In this document: positions 38,960-51,100 of the stretch, one piece after another
Layout of the letters: the number at the start of each line of letters is the position of its first letter
Numbering within the stretch: position 1 is the first letter of the stretch
Assembly (NCBI GenBank): GCA_013180625.2
Contig: SNVD02009890.1
Span: 310,001-374,000 of the forward strand
Reading direction: 5' to 3'
DNA: 64,000 bases
DNA from: Boswellia sacra
Taxonomy: Eukaryota > Streptophyta > Magnoliopsida > Sapindales > Burseraceae
Made by a program: the position numbers and the translations under genes
Notes under the pieces: model-generated
Database searches by the model: none
Told to the model about the DNA's origin: nothing
What the model saw: only the letters and a program-made list of their open reading frames with translations

Positions 38960-41126
38960 GACCTGATTCTATCCTTAAAGAGACAAGTTTACAACAAATA
39001 GAGATTAGAATGGTGGCAGATCTGATTACTACTTAAGTGTACTGGACAGGTATTTTAGTTGATGTGTATGCTGTAGAACAGCGGGGACTAAATTCTTGGC
39101 AGCTTGACTGTGATACTAAAGTACTCGTACAGGTCGATTCATCTTTTGAATATTGGGTACAGCATCATGTATATATTTTCATTCAAAATTATAATGGTTA
39201 CGTTTCTGGTATAGAGTTCTCATTTTAGAAATCATGCTGTTGCGTTAACGTCATTAACTATACGAGTTATGACGTACCATGGTCTTGTACTTATAGATTT
39301 TCCCATTCCCTACGATAGATCAACCTATGGATGAGCAGTTCAAAACAGTCTTTTCTTCTTTAGTCAACCAATTTAATGTTGGATAATTAATCTAACAGGG
39401 CAACACCAATTTCATACTTCCAAAGTTTCTTTCCAAGCATCTCTGCCAGCTACAGTTAAGGTGGATATTTTTTCAGTCAGTTATTTTTGAAGTTGATCTA
39501 CAATTACAAGAGATGCCAATCTGATCGGACGATACGAGTGGATGAAAAATCATAAGTTCCAAGCTTTATTGTCAGGAGGGGACCATGGCCATTACAGCTA
39601 TTCAGAATAACAAAGACAAAGAATAGAGCTGACTTCTGATTACTAAGGTCATGATCAAGTAGAGTTGATTGTAATTTGTAATTTGTAAATGTGTTGTGTG
39701 GTTGATAAATTGAACATCATCTGGTTTGGATCGGGGCCTTTGGCACTTGGCAGTGGGGACACGGAAGGCAGAAGTTAACAGTCTCTGGCTCGCGATACTC
39801 TTTTAGAGCTCTTGACTCTTGAGCCAGCTCTGAAAACTACCCGGCCTTCTTGGTTTCATCGCCGCAAGTTTCAATGCGACGTGGGCCATTCCATGTTGAA
39901 ATTGCTTCTGTGGATCCACAGTCAACAGAACTGAACACAGTTTTAGTTCCAGGTTTAATTGGAGAAAATCAAGCCCAACTCTGGCTGGATATCCGCAGTC
40001 TAGTCCATATTAAGGAGAGGTGAGAAGACTATGAAACGCATGCCTGTTTTAAGAGTCATGAATTAAATACTGCGCTTATGACTAAATTTCTTGTGAAATT
40101 GAAATTTTTATTAATAAATTATTAAAAAGAAGTTTTATATTGAAGAAAGGATAAACTAAAATTTATAAAAATAAAGTGGACGCTCCTTAATATCTCTATA
40201 TTTATTTGAAAAAGCTCACACTTTGAGTTCCTTGGACCAGTCCAATTCAATGTTGGCACGTTTACACAGTAAAATCTTTTGTGATTATATAACACAATTT
40301 TGGGAAGTGTAATACTGTTCTTGTTTGTAAACAAAATTTATATGTCAAACTTAGGGAATAAAAAAAAAATTTACATCTAACAGATCGCATCTACCAAAAG
40401 AAAATATTTTATTTTAGTTCAACCCATAATCACATATGAAATAACTTATGGTATAAATTTAGCATAACATTGTTAAAGAAATAATAAAAATATAAGTCAA
40501 GAACAAAAATATGATAAACTAAAGAGCAAAATCCAATTGAAGTATACAATCAAGAGGTGACTTGACAGTGATTAAGATGGAAATGAGTGATGTTAATGAA
40601 AGGATACCTAAGAAAGAGGAGCAGGTCAAGTCAGTCACTGCCTGGTCAAAGCCCTGTTGTCTATTGAGGCTTCTCATCTCCTTGGAGCTCATAATATATG
40701 TACTACATATATAATTGATTTTCTTAATATGTACTATCTATATAACTGATTTTCTTAATATTGACGACAACATGCATATTTTCCCATCTCTCAGCTCGTC
40801 GTTTCTGGTGACCAAATGGATTGCCCTCTTCGGTTGCGTGAAAGATCGGAAGAGAATAGAGAACAAGCTTTGCCAGCATATTCCAGGACAGCTTGCATTT
40901 TTTCTGAGTATATTCTTTTTTATCAGCTGATACCTCAAGGAATTCAAACCAAACCACTATGTACGATTAACCTTCCAACGATTGTAATTTGCACACGTTG
41001 ATCATTTAACAAACAACTACTAAGAAATAACCGTAAGTAATTTACAACACCAAGAAATAATGAATTACCTATATATATTTTGATAACATAAAATAAACGT
41101 ATTTATAATTTGATAAAATTTCACTT
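38960..41126. other. Intergenic region between SFR2 and the DUF538 gene
   Basis: The first few hundred bases are probably SFR2 3'UTR. Near 40690-40760 there is an imperfect ~32-bp tandem duplication (GATTTTCTTAATAT occurs twice). No other gene is supported. Confidence 0.5.
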
Positions 41127-41666
41127 TTACCCTTCTAAATTCCTGCCGAAATTTCCCCCCGTCTGCAGCTTTGATTTGTTCACCTGCTTCCATTCACGAT
41201 CCTGGAACACCGATATGGGAAAGGACTTGGATAAACCAGCAGGAGTCTTAAACGTAATGGAGCCATGTGGAGAATTATCATTTACATAAATTTCACGTAA
41301 CGAAATCCAAATCAAAAACTCCTTTGCTTTGACACCCGTCAGGTTCCTGATCTTGTTCGGCTCAAAATAGGCTGTAACTTCAGTATCAAACAATACAATT
41401 ATGTTATCAAACTTGTGCTCTCTCCTTTGCTTGTGTTTAAGCCATACAAAGCCGATATCTTTCACGTACCCGCATTCTTCTATGTCTTGTAGAGTTAGTA
41501 GACCCACCGGCAAGCCAATGTCCTCTAACAACACCGTGAACTTCTCTCTGCAGGTTTCATCTCCGTGATAAACTTCAGCTTTGGCCTTCATCTCTTCCGT
41601 CACCAGAGGCATCTCTCTCGTCCTCTGTCTCCTTGATCCAGACGTCAGAATGCTTGATGTTAGCAT
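41127..41666 (-). CDS. DUF538 family protein, single exon
   Basis: A small plant-specific protein of the DUF538 family, whose molecular role is not firmly established. The frame is intronless, 179 aa from the first ATG. Family resemblance begins at Met19 (ATG at 41612), where the sequence reads MPLVTEEMKAKAEVYHGDET. It continues through GLPVGLLTLQDIEECGYVKD, GFVWLKHKQ, VTAYFEPNKIRNLTGVKAKE and ITFKTPAGLSKSFPISVFQ. The 18 residues before Met19 (Ser/Arg-rich) are not typical of the family, so translation may really start at 41612 and give 161 aa. A TA-rich element at 41747-41732 could serve as TATA box. The gene looks intact and stands at the edge of the transposon-dense half. Confidence 0.9.
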   Translation of the reverse strand: MLTSSILTSGSRRQRTREMPLVTEEMKAKAEVYHGDETCREKFTVLLEDIGLPVGLLTLQDIEECGYVKDIGFVWLKHKQRREHKFDNIIVLFDTEVTAYFEPNKIRNLTGVKAKEFLIWISLREIYVNDNSPHGSITFKTPAGLSKSFPISVFQDREWKQVNKSKLQTGGNFGRNLEG

Positions 41667-41731
41667 AACGTGAGGTTCTTATAATTATAAATCTTTTTTT
41701 TTTTTTCAAAGGAACTGGGGAATATGAATGG

Positions 41732-41747
41732 TTATATATATTTATAA
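41732..41747 (-). promoter_or_regulatory. Possible TATA box of the DUF538 gene
   Basis: On the minus strand TTATAAATATATATAA lies about 70-85 bp upstream of the first ATG, a sensible spacing. It is also simple AT sequence. Confidence 0.4.
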
Positions 41748-41816
41748 CTTATCAAAGACCAGAAAATGTATTTAATGGTTCACTATTGGGGTTAATCAAT
41801 ATATACTTCTGTATAA

Positions 41817-44018
41817 GGGAATAATACCGTACACTACCCTTATAGTTTTGCATAATATCATACAGAAACGTATTTCTATGTTTCAATCTTTAAGTTTACG
41901 TATTCGTATCTAGTGAACTAATTCCATGGACTTTTTTAATATTTAACTTATAAAATGACTTTATTACTCTTGTCGTAAAATAAATTTTTTTTTTTTAAAA
42001 AATTTTCCCTTCTTCTTTCTACCGTCTCTCATCTCCTTTCTCGTCTCTCCCTCTGTCTCTCCTCTTCCACTGCCATAACCTCCACCGCGTCCTTTTCCAC
42101 CTCCAGTTCGCCACCCCGCCACCAACACTCTCCATACCCAGCCATAAAATCCCCACTTCATCGCTTCACCACCGATCTCCTTCTTTCTCTCCACCATATC
42201 GCGCCACCATCCATTGCAATCTCCATGCATTTCTTCTTTCTCCGATCCATGAGCTCAACTCGCCATCTCCATGCATTTCTTCTCTCCCGTCGATCACCTG
42301 CAGTCCTCTGTTTTTCATCACTTCTCCATAGCCCGATCTCCTCCACCACTTTCCTCTCATCTCTTTTCCGGCCATTTCCTTCCCTCCAATCACCGAGACC
42401 CAAACCCCATTTAAGATTACTTTGTCTAAAATTTCTCATCCTTGTATAATGTCTAGCAAACCTTGGCATCCATATCTCTTCTGATATTATAGTTTACACA
42501 AATAGTATTATGCAAAAACTACGGTTGTCAGCATTACCATTTCGGTACAGATCAAGCACTGATTTCATGTTATAAATAATCAACACAATCTTACACATAA
42601 TCTTGAACCCAACTTTAAAGCCAAGGCTTAATCTTATATATGCACTTCATTTAAAAGATAGGACTAGCATAATGGTGAATGGCATTGGCACTGGTTTACC
42701 ATGATTCATAGGGTTATTCGCTTGCTCTATGCCTGCTGCCTGTTGATTATGCAGTCTCTCTGTCTCACATGTTGGGATAGGATTTTTTTTTTCAAAAATC
42801 TGCATTGAAGTTGTTTGAGGAATCTCATTAGGAGTTTGAGGAATCTGGGTGGGAGTTTGAGGAATTTGAGTAGGAGTTTGTTCTGTTGGCATTTATTGAC
42901 ATTCATCTTAGGATTGTTTTTGTTGTAAAGGAAGGTGGTTGTGTTCCTCCACGAGGGAGATGGGATTTGGGTGTTGCTGCTGTCGTGGGTTGGTTATGGT
43001 GGTATGCGATGAAAGAGCGAGAGAAAGTGGAGAGGAGTTGAGAGGGAAGGAGGAGAGCTAGGCTGGGTTTTTCGTTGCCATGAATATGCTTTGACAAAAA
43101 TTCCCTTGACCATTTATAAAAATGTAAACATAGTTAATCCACTGGACCAGGATGATGCACATACGTAAACTTAAAGATTGGAATGATGTAAATACGAAAC
43201 TTCATTTGTGAATGATATTAGGCGAAATCATAGAGGTAGTAAGTGGCGGATCCAGAAATTTATGAGAGAGGGGGCACTTTAGATATTTGAATATTTATAA
43301 TTCACTTGATAAAACTTAAGGTAAAAGAATATATTAAAAAATAATAAAATTATATTCAGATAAGAGGACATTAGAATTATAAGTGCTCAAAATTATAATT
43401 TATAAGGAGTATTAATTTTCTTTGAACTTGATGTCAACAAACAAGTAGATTTTCTTTCAAAATTTCTGTGTGTAATTGTTCAAAGAAGATTATTTTATAA
43501 TACATTTTTTTTGGTTGAAAAAGACTACAAACAAATGAAATAAAGTAAGTCTCTTACACATAATTTTTTAATGATATTTAATTGTATTAAAAATTATAAA
43601 AAGATTTAGTTATTATCGTTATCAAGATTTTCAAATTAATACTCTTCTAGCAACAATTAATTAATTTTTTAAGACTATAAAAGAAAACATAAAGAGAAAC
43701 ATATAATTTATGTCAAACTAAATAAATAAGAATTAAAAAATCTAAAATTCTATAATTAAATAAAAAAATAACAATTAATTATATTAATATATAAACTTAT
43801 ATTGTTGTATGGATGAAAGGTTTTTATAGGTGAAAGAATTGAGAAAATGAAAAAATAATGTAAAACTTGAAATTAATTAAGTTTTTTAAGAAAAGGGTAT
43901 AAGAGTCACTATCTAAAATAAGGGGATCAAAGTGAATTTTTTAAATTTTAGAAGGGGCCCAGGCCCTCCTGGTCCCTGTGTAGGTCCGCCACTGGAGGTA
44001 GTGTATGATATTACCCCA
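41817..44018. mobile_element. DNA transposon with long terminal inverted repeats (MULE-like), non-autonomous
   Basis: The left end (GGGAATAATACCGTACACTACC onward) and the reverse complement of the right end (GGGGTAATATCATACACTACC onward) match over about 100 bp. The match includes the identical block CAATCTTTAAGTTTACGTAT in opposite orientation at about 41886 and 43180. The right repeat is split by a hAT-type element. Long TIRs suggest a Mutator-like class. The interior (41980-43100) is pyrimidine-rich with no transposase and may be captured genic sequence. No clear 9-bp target duplication was found. Confidence 0.6.
43241..43994. mobile_element. hAT-type non-autonomous element
   Basis: Terminal repeats AAGTGGCGGATCC and GGTCCGCCACTG are inverted, and a perfect 8-bp target duplication GAGGTAGT stands at 43233-43240 and 43995-44002. 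Removing it restores the right inverted repeat of the enclosing element. No transposase is present; the interior is AT-rich. Confidence 0.88.
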
Positions 44019-44785
44019 CTTTGAAAGTAATCATTTTAAAAGAAATATGAGAAAATTAAATACTTGTATAAATTAGAAAGTGTATTATGAGATACATAAG
44101 TGAAAATCTTTTTTTTTTTAATTATCTAGTCAACTAGAGTTGACAAAATGCAAATATAGATTAAAAGGTTCATTGAGCTTCAAACCAGTAATCGCACGTT
44201 AGTCATGAACAGCTGACAAGCACAATTCTTTAAGTGCTCATCAACTCATCTAAAATAAATTCAATTAAAATTTGAAACTTATTTAAAATGGTATTTTGAA
44301 TTTTAAGATTTAACATGACTAAATAATCAAACAAAATATGAAATCTACTAAATTAAAAGAGTCCCTCCATTTTACTTTTGTCAAATTAACCCCTATATTA
44401 AATTTAATATTTTAAAAAAAGAATTAATATTATCTTATCAAAGAGACCTTAAAACATCATGACTTAGCTTCATAAGTTGCGTAGTTAAGTGTAACCTCAA
44501 AGTGTAGCCTTAGGCAGTTTGTTTAAAATATAGCATTAAACTTAATATTAGTTCATACATTTTACATTTATGAAATGGAGATTTGTTCATTCTTTTATTC
44601 TCAATATAAGAAATATTTCATCATTAAGTGATAATTGTAATTTTGTAAATTGGAAATGGCCAATTTGTTAAATTTTTATCTAACCTTTGGAAGTTGCATG
44701 TAAACTTAATTGGCATACTTTAAAGTAATAGTTTTGTGGTCCTCATAATTTCAAAAATGAATTATGATTGATTCATATACATTAG
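44019..44785. other. Intergenic, AT-rich
   Basis: No supported gene or bounded repeat. Confidence 0.45.
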
Positions 44786-44929
44786 GGGTGTCAATTCATG
44801 TCCGCAAATCATGTTCATGTCGTATCAAGTAATGACACAACAAAGATGACCCAAAACAAATATGACATGATTATTAAACGGGTAATACGACATGACACGC
44901 TAACACGAATAATAAACGGTTCATTTCCG
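44786..44929. mobile_element. hAT-like MITE fragment, truncated by a Copia LTR
   Basis: Begins AGGGGTGTCAATTCATGT, a typical plant hAT-type MITE end, and carries ACACGAATAAT motifs like the element at 24846-25523. It stops where the Copia LTR starts. Confidence 0.5.
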
Positions 44930-45162
44930 TGTTAGACACTAAAGAGACATGCAGAGAATATGAAAGTTTTCATTATTTTTTCTGCTATGTTACAACAGCA
45001 TATATAAGCTTTCTCTAATACATAGAACATGAAATAAATCTTCCTAATTTATAGGGAGAATAAGTCAGCTCCTATGATCTCTCTAACAGCTCGCCAAAGT
45101 CTTACTTTCCTAAAATAAAATATTCTACATAATTACACACAATCTAGAAAGACATTTCAACA
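44930..45162 (-). repeat. 3' LTR of the truncated Copia element
   Basis: 233 bp with the ends TGTTAGACAC and CATTTCAACA. On the minus strand it directly follows a classic polypurine tract (TTGAGGGGGAG). Confidence 0.82.
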
Positions 45163-45169
45163 CTCCCCC

Positions 45170-46326
45170 TCAAGCTGGCATGAAAATATAACTCATGGCA
45201 AGCTTGCTCACTAGGTTCTCATACTGTGCCTTAGGAAGTCCTTTGTTGAGTATCTCTGCTACTTGGCTGGTAGTAGGAATGTAGGACATGCATATTACAC
45301 CATTGTCAATATTCTCCTTGATGAAATGTTTGTCCACTTCTACATGTTTTGTTCTGTCATGTAGAATAGGATTGTGAGCTATGGAGATTGCAGCCTTATT
45401 ATCACAATAGACTTTAATAGGTGCAGGCATAGGACCCTTCAATTCTTCTATAAGTCTTTTGATCTAAAGCCATGTGCTACAGAGTGAAATTATGCTTCTG
45501 CACTACTCGTCACCACAACACTTTGTTTTTTGCTTCTCCAGGTGACTAAGTTCCCTCCTACAAAGGTGCAATAACCTGAGGTAGATCTTTTATCACTTAG
45601 TTGCCTGCTCAATCTGCATCGGTGTAGGCTTCTATTTGAAGATGACATATTTCTTTACAGGAGTCCTTTTCTTAGAGACCCTTTGAGGTATCTTAGAATT
45701 CTGAACACAGCTTCGAAATGAGTAGTTCCTGGTGAGTGCATGAACTAGCTTATAACACTCACTGTGAAAGCTATATCAGGTCTTGTATGTGCTAAATAGA
45801 TTAGTCTTCCAACCAATCTTTGATAGCGTTTCAGATCCTTCACATCTTCTACCTCCGCTGCCTTTAGTTTCACATTTGGGTCAATTGGAGTTTCTGCAGT
45901 TTTACAACCTGTCATTCCTGTTTCCTTGAGTAAATCAAGGATATATTTGCATTGGTTGATAAAGATACCCTTCTTGGACCTTGCAAACTCCATCTCGAGG
46001 AAATACTTTAGTTTTCCCAAATCCTTGATGTCAAATTCGATCTCAAGCCTATTCTTTAAGCTATTGATCTCAGGAAGGTTATCACCAGTCATGATAATGT
46101 CATCTACATACATAATCAGAATGTCAAATTTTTCTTCAATGGAATGCTTGAAGAACATAGTATGATCGGCTTGACTTTGTGAGAAGCCATGTCTTCTTAC
46201 AGCATCTCTAAATCATTCAAACCAGGCTCTCGGCGACTGCTTTAGACCATAAAGAGATTTTCTTAATCTGCATACCTTGTCTCTTCCAAAGTTTTCTTTA
46301 AATCTGGGAGGCAAGTCCATGTATAC
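45170..46326 (-). pseudogene. Copia RT and RNase H remnant
   Basis: Minus-strand reading gives the RT block [19 protein letters not shown], then a stop, then ILIMYVDDIIMTGDN (YVDD catalytic motif), FDIKDLGKLKYFLEMEFA and QRLVGRLIYLAHTRPDIAFT. The RNase H piece follows with VYCDNKAAISIAHNP and HDRTKHVEVDKHFIKE. Stops divide the pieces. It resembles the Ale/Retrofit type. Confidence 0.88.
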
Positions 46327-46868
46327 TATCACGCCCTAAAATCTATTATTTAGAGACTTTAAGGGTGATTAATTAAGAAAAATAATAAAAAGACATCATT
46401 AATATATCCTCTTTTTTTTTTTTTTCAAGATAATTTTCTAATTTACACATATATTTATACATACCACATGAATCCATTACAACATCTGGCTATTTGTTCA
46501 AAATAACTTTACATACACTGGTCATTAAACTTAGTACATAGGTTGATAATTACATAATAAAATTTCCTATCACGATTTAGGTTAAGTCAAAACATTTTCC
46601 AAAACCATCGCATGTATGTAAACGCCCAGACCCCTCATGAAAGCTCTGGAACACCACTAGTACGAATATCTTTTTGTGTACCTGTGGAGGGAGGGGGTAA
46701 GCATATAGCCTAGTAGGAAAAATTCTAACATTGTATTAAATCACAAGCATTCAAATAGTTACTTAATTACATAGTTACACAACCAATTATAATAAGTCAA
46801 ACAATCATTCCCATTCACACATCAAGGTATCACTTATTCACTTGACAATCAAAATTTTTCATCTAATG

Positions 46869-47042
46869 TTTCCCTTAGACCCATATCCAAACGACCCATC
46901 CAAGGTCTAACATTTCAAATTTATATTCGTGTTCCCCTTGGATCCATATCCAAAACGGCCCATCCAAGGTCCAACACTAAGAATTTCATATCCGCATTCT
47001 CCTTGGATCCGTATTCAAAACGGCCTATCCAAGATCCAATGC
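46869..47042. repeat. Short tandem array in the Gypsy LTR
   Basis: Three imperfect units of about 60 bp share CCTTGGATCCATATCCAAA and CGGCCCATCCAAGGTC. The paired CCTTGGAT/ATCCAAGG words give each unit hairpin potential. Confidence 0.75.
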
Positions 47043-47306
47043 ATACACTTATAAACCTTTAAATATAATTTCTAATTGCATATGAAAAATATTGATACCA
47101 ATTTCCACACTCTAAGAAATTAATTCTAAGCTTCAACCATATTATTCATTCCATGCCACTACACAATTCAACTGCAAATCTTTAACTTTGAAAATCTGCT
47201 ATAATTTGCACACTCAACCAATTTAAGTAAGGTCAGTTGGAAATGAAAGATTCAAGTGTCTAGATTCAAAATAAAATGTAATATTTCTAAAATATGTCCC
47301 AAAGCA

Positions 47307-48040
47307 ATACAGTTTTTATGAAAAATCCAGACCTGTCACTAAACTAATGAAAATTTCAGGATTTCAAGCTCAAATTAGAAAAGTCACCAAAAAGTGTACA
47401 AAAATGGTTTTTAGGTGATTCAACTTGGAAATGAAAGTTTATGGAGTCTATTATAAGTTAAAAATACTAATTTTACAGAATTAACATCTAATGAATACAG
47501 ATTTGTGAAAATATTTAAGCCTCTCAGATGAACAATGCAATTTCCAGATTTCAACTTCCACTTTCAAAAATTCACCAAAATTTCATTTCCAATTCAAATT
47601 TAGTGAAACCAGTGCTGAATTAAAGCTTGTCATGTCTACTTTTCAAAAAAAAAAAATGGATTTCTCAAAACTAGTCTCATAGGATACAGATTTGCAAAAA
47701 TGTTCAGGTCTGTCGGATGAACAGTACCATTTCCAGATTTCAACCTTAAATTTCAAAAATTCACAAAAATTTCATTTTAAATCCAAATTTGGTGAAACTA
47801 GTGATAAATTAAAGCTTGACATGTCTACTTTTCAAAACAGAAATTGGATTTCTCAAAACTAGTCTCACAAGATACAGATTTGCAAAAATGTTCAAGTCTA
47901 CCGGATAAACAGTACCATTTCCATATTTCAAGCTCCAATTTCAAAAATTTACCAAAATTTCATTTTAAATCCAAATTTAATGAAATTAGTACCTATTTAA
48001 AGCTTCATATATCTATTTTCCTAAACAAAAGAGAAATTGT
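47307..48040. repeat. ~188-bp tandem array in the Gypsy LTR
   Basis: Related blocks starting ATACAG(A)TTT occur at 47307, 47495, 47684 and 47872, spaced 188-189 bp. The last two are the most alike (GATACAGATTTGCAAAAATG). Confidence 0.8.
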
Positions 48041-48806
48041 ATAAATCATAGTCCAAAAAAATGCAGTAGCCCAAAGAACGTAGAACAGTCACATGAATTA
48101 TAACTTCCCTCAGGAACAACATCTCCTTCACTTCATAAGCACATAATTTCACAAGTAATTCATCATCCAAGTAACAAACAATCAATTTAACAATAAATTA
48201 CATGTATTACAACCCATATCAATTAAAAACAACAAAAATAAATAATAAGATTTAAGTATAGTGTTAGAAAATCCCTACTTGGTTTCCAAACCTATACACC
48301 TCTTTGATTTTTCCCTTCTTTTCCTCTCTTTTTCTTCCTTCTCTTTTTCTTCTTCTTCTTCTTCCCTCTCTCTCCCTTGCCATAAGACTCTCCTCTTCTA
48401 TAACAAAATAAAACAAAAATAAATGCCTCTTTGGAACCCTAATGTCTCTTATATACACAAGGCCTTAACTTATGGGCCTAAGTCCACTTATTTTTAATCC
48501 AAGCCCATTTAATCCTTACCAAATTCTAACACAAGCCCACAACTATAATCCAACCCAATTCACATTTATTTAAACATGGTTTTACAATTACTTCATGGCC
48601 TAAAGCCCATCAAATTCAAATAAAATTACTCAAATACCCTTAGGCATATTTTCTAAATTTTGTAATATATATATACATACATATTCAGATACATATTTTG
48701 GAATTCTACAACCTACCATCCTAAAAAAAATTTCGTCCTTGAAATTTGAAAATATGAGTATGAAATTACCTCTTGCATTCAAAAGCTCAGGATACTTTTT
48801 TTGTAT

Positions 48807-49721
48807 CTATGACTCTAACTCCCATGTGGCCTCTTCAATGCCATGATGCTTCCACAAGACCTTGACTAACGGAATGGTCTTGCCACGTAGGACTTGTGCT
48901 ATTGTGTCCAAAACTTGAATAGGAACCTCTTCATATGAAACATCTTGTTGAATATCCAACTCACTCCAATCCAGTACATGTGTTGGGTGAGGCTTATACT
49001 TCCTTAGCATCGATACATGAAATGTGTTATGAATTCCCGATAATCGTGGTGGCAATGCTAGCTCATAAGCTACTTCGCCAACCCGTCTTAGAATTTCAAA
49101 TGGGCCAATGTAACGTGGAGCTAGTTTACCTTTTTGTCCAAAACGCATCAAGCCTTTACGTGGAGACACTTTTAAAAACACATGGTCACCCACTTTGAAT
49201 TCTAACAGTCGTCTCCTTTTGTCAGTATAGCTTTTCTGTCGACTAAGAGCTGTAAGTAAACGTTGGCGTATCAACTTCACTTTTTCTGTTGTCTCTCGTA
49301 GAAGCTCGGGTTCTGATAAGGTAGTTTCTCCCACTTCTATCCAACATAAAGGGGACCTACACGGCCTACTATAGAGTGCCTCAAAAGGTGCCATTCCAAT
49401 ACTTGACTAGTAGCTGTTGTTGTATGCAAATTCTACAAGTGGTAGATGATCCTCCTAATTACCTTGAAAATCCATCACATAAGCCCTCAACATATCTGCC
49501 AAAATTTAAATAGTGTGCTCTGATTGACCATCAGTTTGAGGATAAAAAGCTGTACTAAATAACAATTGTGTACCCATAGTTCTTTAAAGGCTTTGCCAAA
49601 ATTGAGCTGTAAATCTAGGATCTCTATCTGATACCACTGAAACTAAAACTCCATGCAATCTCACAATTTTTTTTAATGTATAGCCGACTCAAAATATCCA
49701 CCAAATCGGTTGTACGGATAG
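48807..49721 (-). pseudogene. Gypsy integrase C-terminus and chromodomain
   Basis: The open part (49394-48807) reads from MAPFEALYSRPCRSPLCWIE through HVFLKVSPRKGLMRFGQKGK and RYIGPFEILRRVGEVAYELA to the chromodomain tail PLVKVLWKHHGIEEATWELE. The upstream integrase core (49721-49395) is recognisable but crossed by several stops. The chromodomain would steer integration to marked chromatin. Confidence 0.88.
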
Positions 49722-51095
49722 TGATGAACACTTAAATATGTATGTTTAATAAGATTTTAGTTCATCATATTGCATTAATAGTGTCATTAAATTCCTCAAC
49801 TTAAGCATATTTGTAGTCTTTGCATCTTTGGAATTAACTTCCTCTTAATTTTGGTTTTGTTACAGGTTTGGTAAAATGGGCATAACTCCCTATTTATAGA
49901 TCAAAATGGTGCAATTCTTAATGTTTTGGAAAGCTGATTCAATTGTCTACAAGATTGCATTTCACAAGTATCATCAAATTCGGGCTCTTAGTGGACCAAA
50001 ATTGGGCTTGAAGTGAACTCATCTACAGTCTCGACCCAGTCTGACCAGGCCTCAGTATTTGGACCGTATCTCTCAAAATACGTATCCAAATTGTGCAAAT
50101 CAATATGTTCTAGAAATCTGAGAGAAATATCTACAACTTTCATGAAGACATATGATTAAAATTCTCAACATTTCAATGTCAAAATTGATGATAAAATTTG
50201 GTGCCTAATGATCCCAATTGTCAAAGATATTTACAACTAATATTTGACAATTATGCTCTTATAATTTGACATTTTTGCCCCTAGATGTATCTATAAATAG
50301 AGGTGCCTTGTGACCCATTAGGGCATCTTGGCTTTGGCTGGAACATCTTGGCCTTTGCTGGGATCTTGTATTGTGTTTCTCTCTCGTTTTAATGTTATTA
50401 ATGAATTTCATTTTTCTTGCATTTTGTGTTCTTTCTCTTATAATGTCTTGCTAATTTCTCTCTAGCTAAGGTGAAAGGGTGAAACCCTTGATATGAGAGT
50501 AAGGATTCTCTAACCCTTAATATGTGCTTAATAATCATAATCTTATGTTGTTTATATGATTTATATTTATTTTCCTAATCAATCTTGACACCACTCGTAA
50601 AGTGGAGGTCTTGATCCATTGTAGACAATCCTTGGCACATCAAATGCTTGGATCCTTTCTAGATGTCGTATGGTTCTTTCTTACTGACATGAATCTAGTT
50701 AGGAACCTTGATTTGTTGTAGACGTATGATGATTGGCACATTGGATGCTTGAACCCATTTACGAGAAGTGGTATAAATATTGGTAACGAAACAAATATAA
50801 TTCATATAACTAAAATGGGTTGTTTATCCTTATTCGAAATATCAAGGGCGGATCCCCTAACCTTAGCTCTCATTATTATTGTGTTAATTTCTCTTGTGTT
50901 TTAGTTATTCTCATTTATTAACTTGTTCTTTACTTATACTTGTTGATATTATGTTGTCACCTCTTCATATCACATTTGCTTAGCTTATAATTTGTAATGC
51001 TTAAATTCCCTTCCTTGTGGATCGACCCCGGTCTTACCGGGTTTATTACTTCGACACTCCTATACTTGGGAGGCAATCCTTTTTCGGATGTGTCA
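49722..51095 (+). mobile_element. Solo LTR with perfect 5-bp target duplication
   Basis: 1374 bp from TGATGAACAC to GATGTGTCA, flanked by GATAG on both sides (49717-49721 and 51096-51100). It splits the integrase of the Tekay-like element. The end sequence (CTTGTGGATCGACCCC, then TTATTACTTCGACAC) resembles the U5 end of the Tat/Athila-type LTR at 55400-55490, which gives the orientation. No internal region remains, as expected after LTR-LTR recombination. Confidence 0.88.
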
Positions 51096-51100
51096 GATAG

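Larger units (their letters stand above)
44930..46326 (-). mobile_element. Copia retrotransposon, 3' part only
   Basis: Contains one LTR (44930-45162), the polypurine tract and the RT-RNase H end of pol on the minus strand. The upstream part is missing because a Gypsy LTR begins at 46327. The continuation is not recognisable in the window, so the Gypsy element probably inserted into it and the rest was lost. Confidence 0.85.
46327..48710 (-). repeat. 3' LTR of the Tekay-like Gypsy element
   Basis: Bounded on the plus strand by TATCACGCCC (first dinucleotide decayed from TG) and GAATTCTACA. About 2.38 kb, long but normal for this clade. It contains two internal tandem arrays. Confidence 0.75.

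Noticed and set aside
42158..42469. Arg/Glu/Gly-rich ORFs on the minus strand and the matching Ser/Pro-rich plus ORF
   Set aside because: Low-complexity pyrimidine-rich sequence inside a DNA transposon; frames are open because of composition.
46880..48040. CRISPR-like array
   Set aside because: Repeats are long, imperfect and inside a plant LTR; spacing and organism do not fit CRISPR.
48264..48458. Charged minus-strand ORF (EGRRRRRKREG)
   Set aside because: Simple CTT/CTC repeat within the Gypsy LTR, not a gene.
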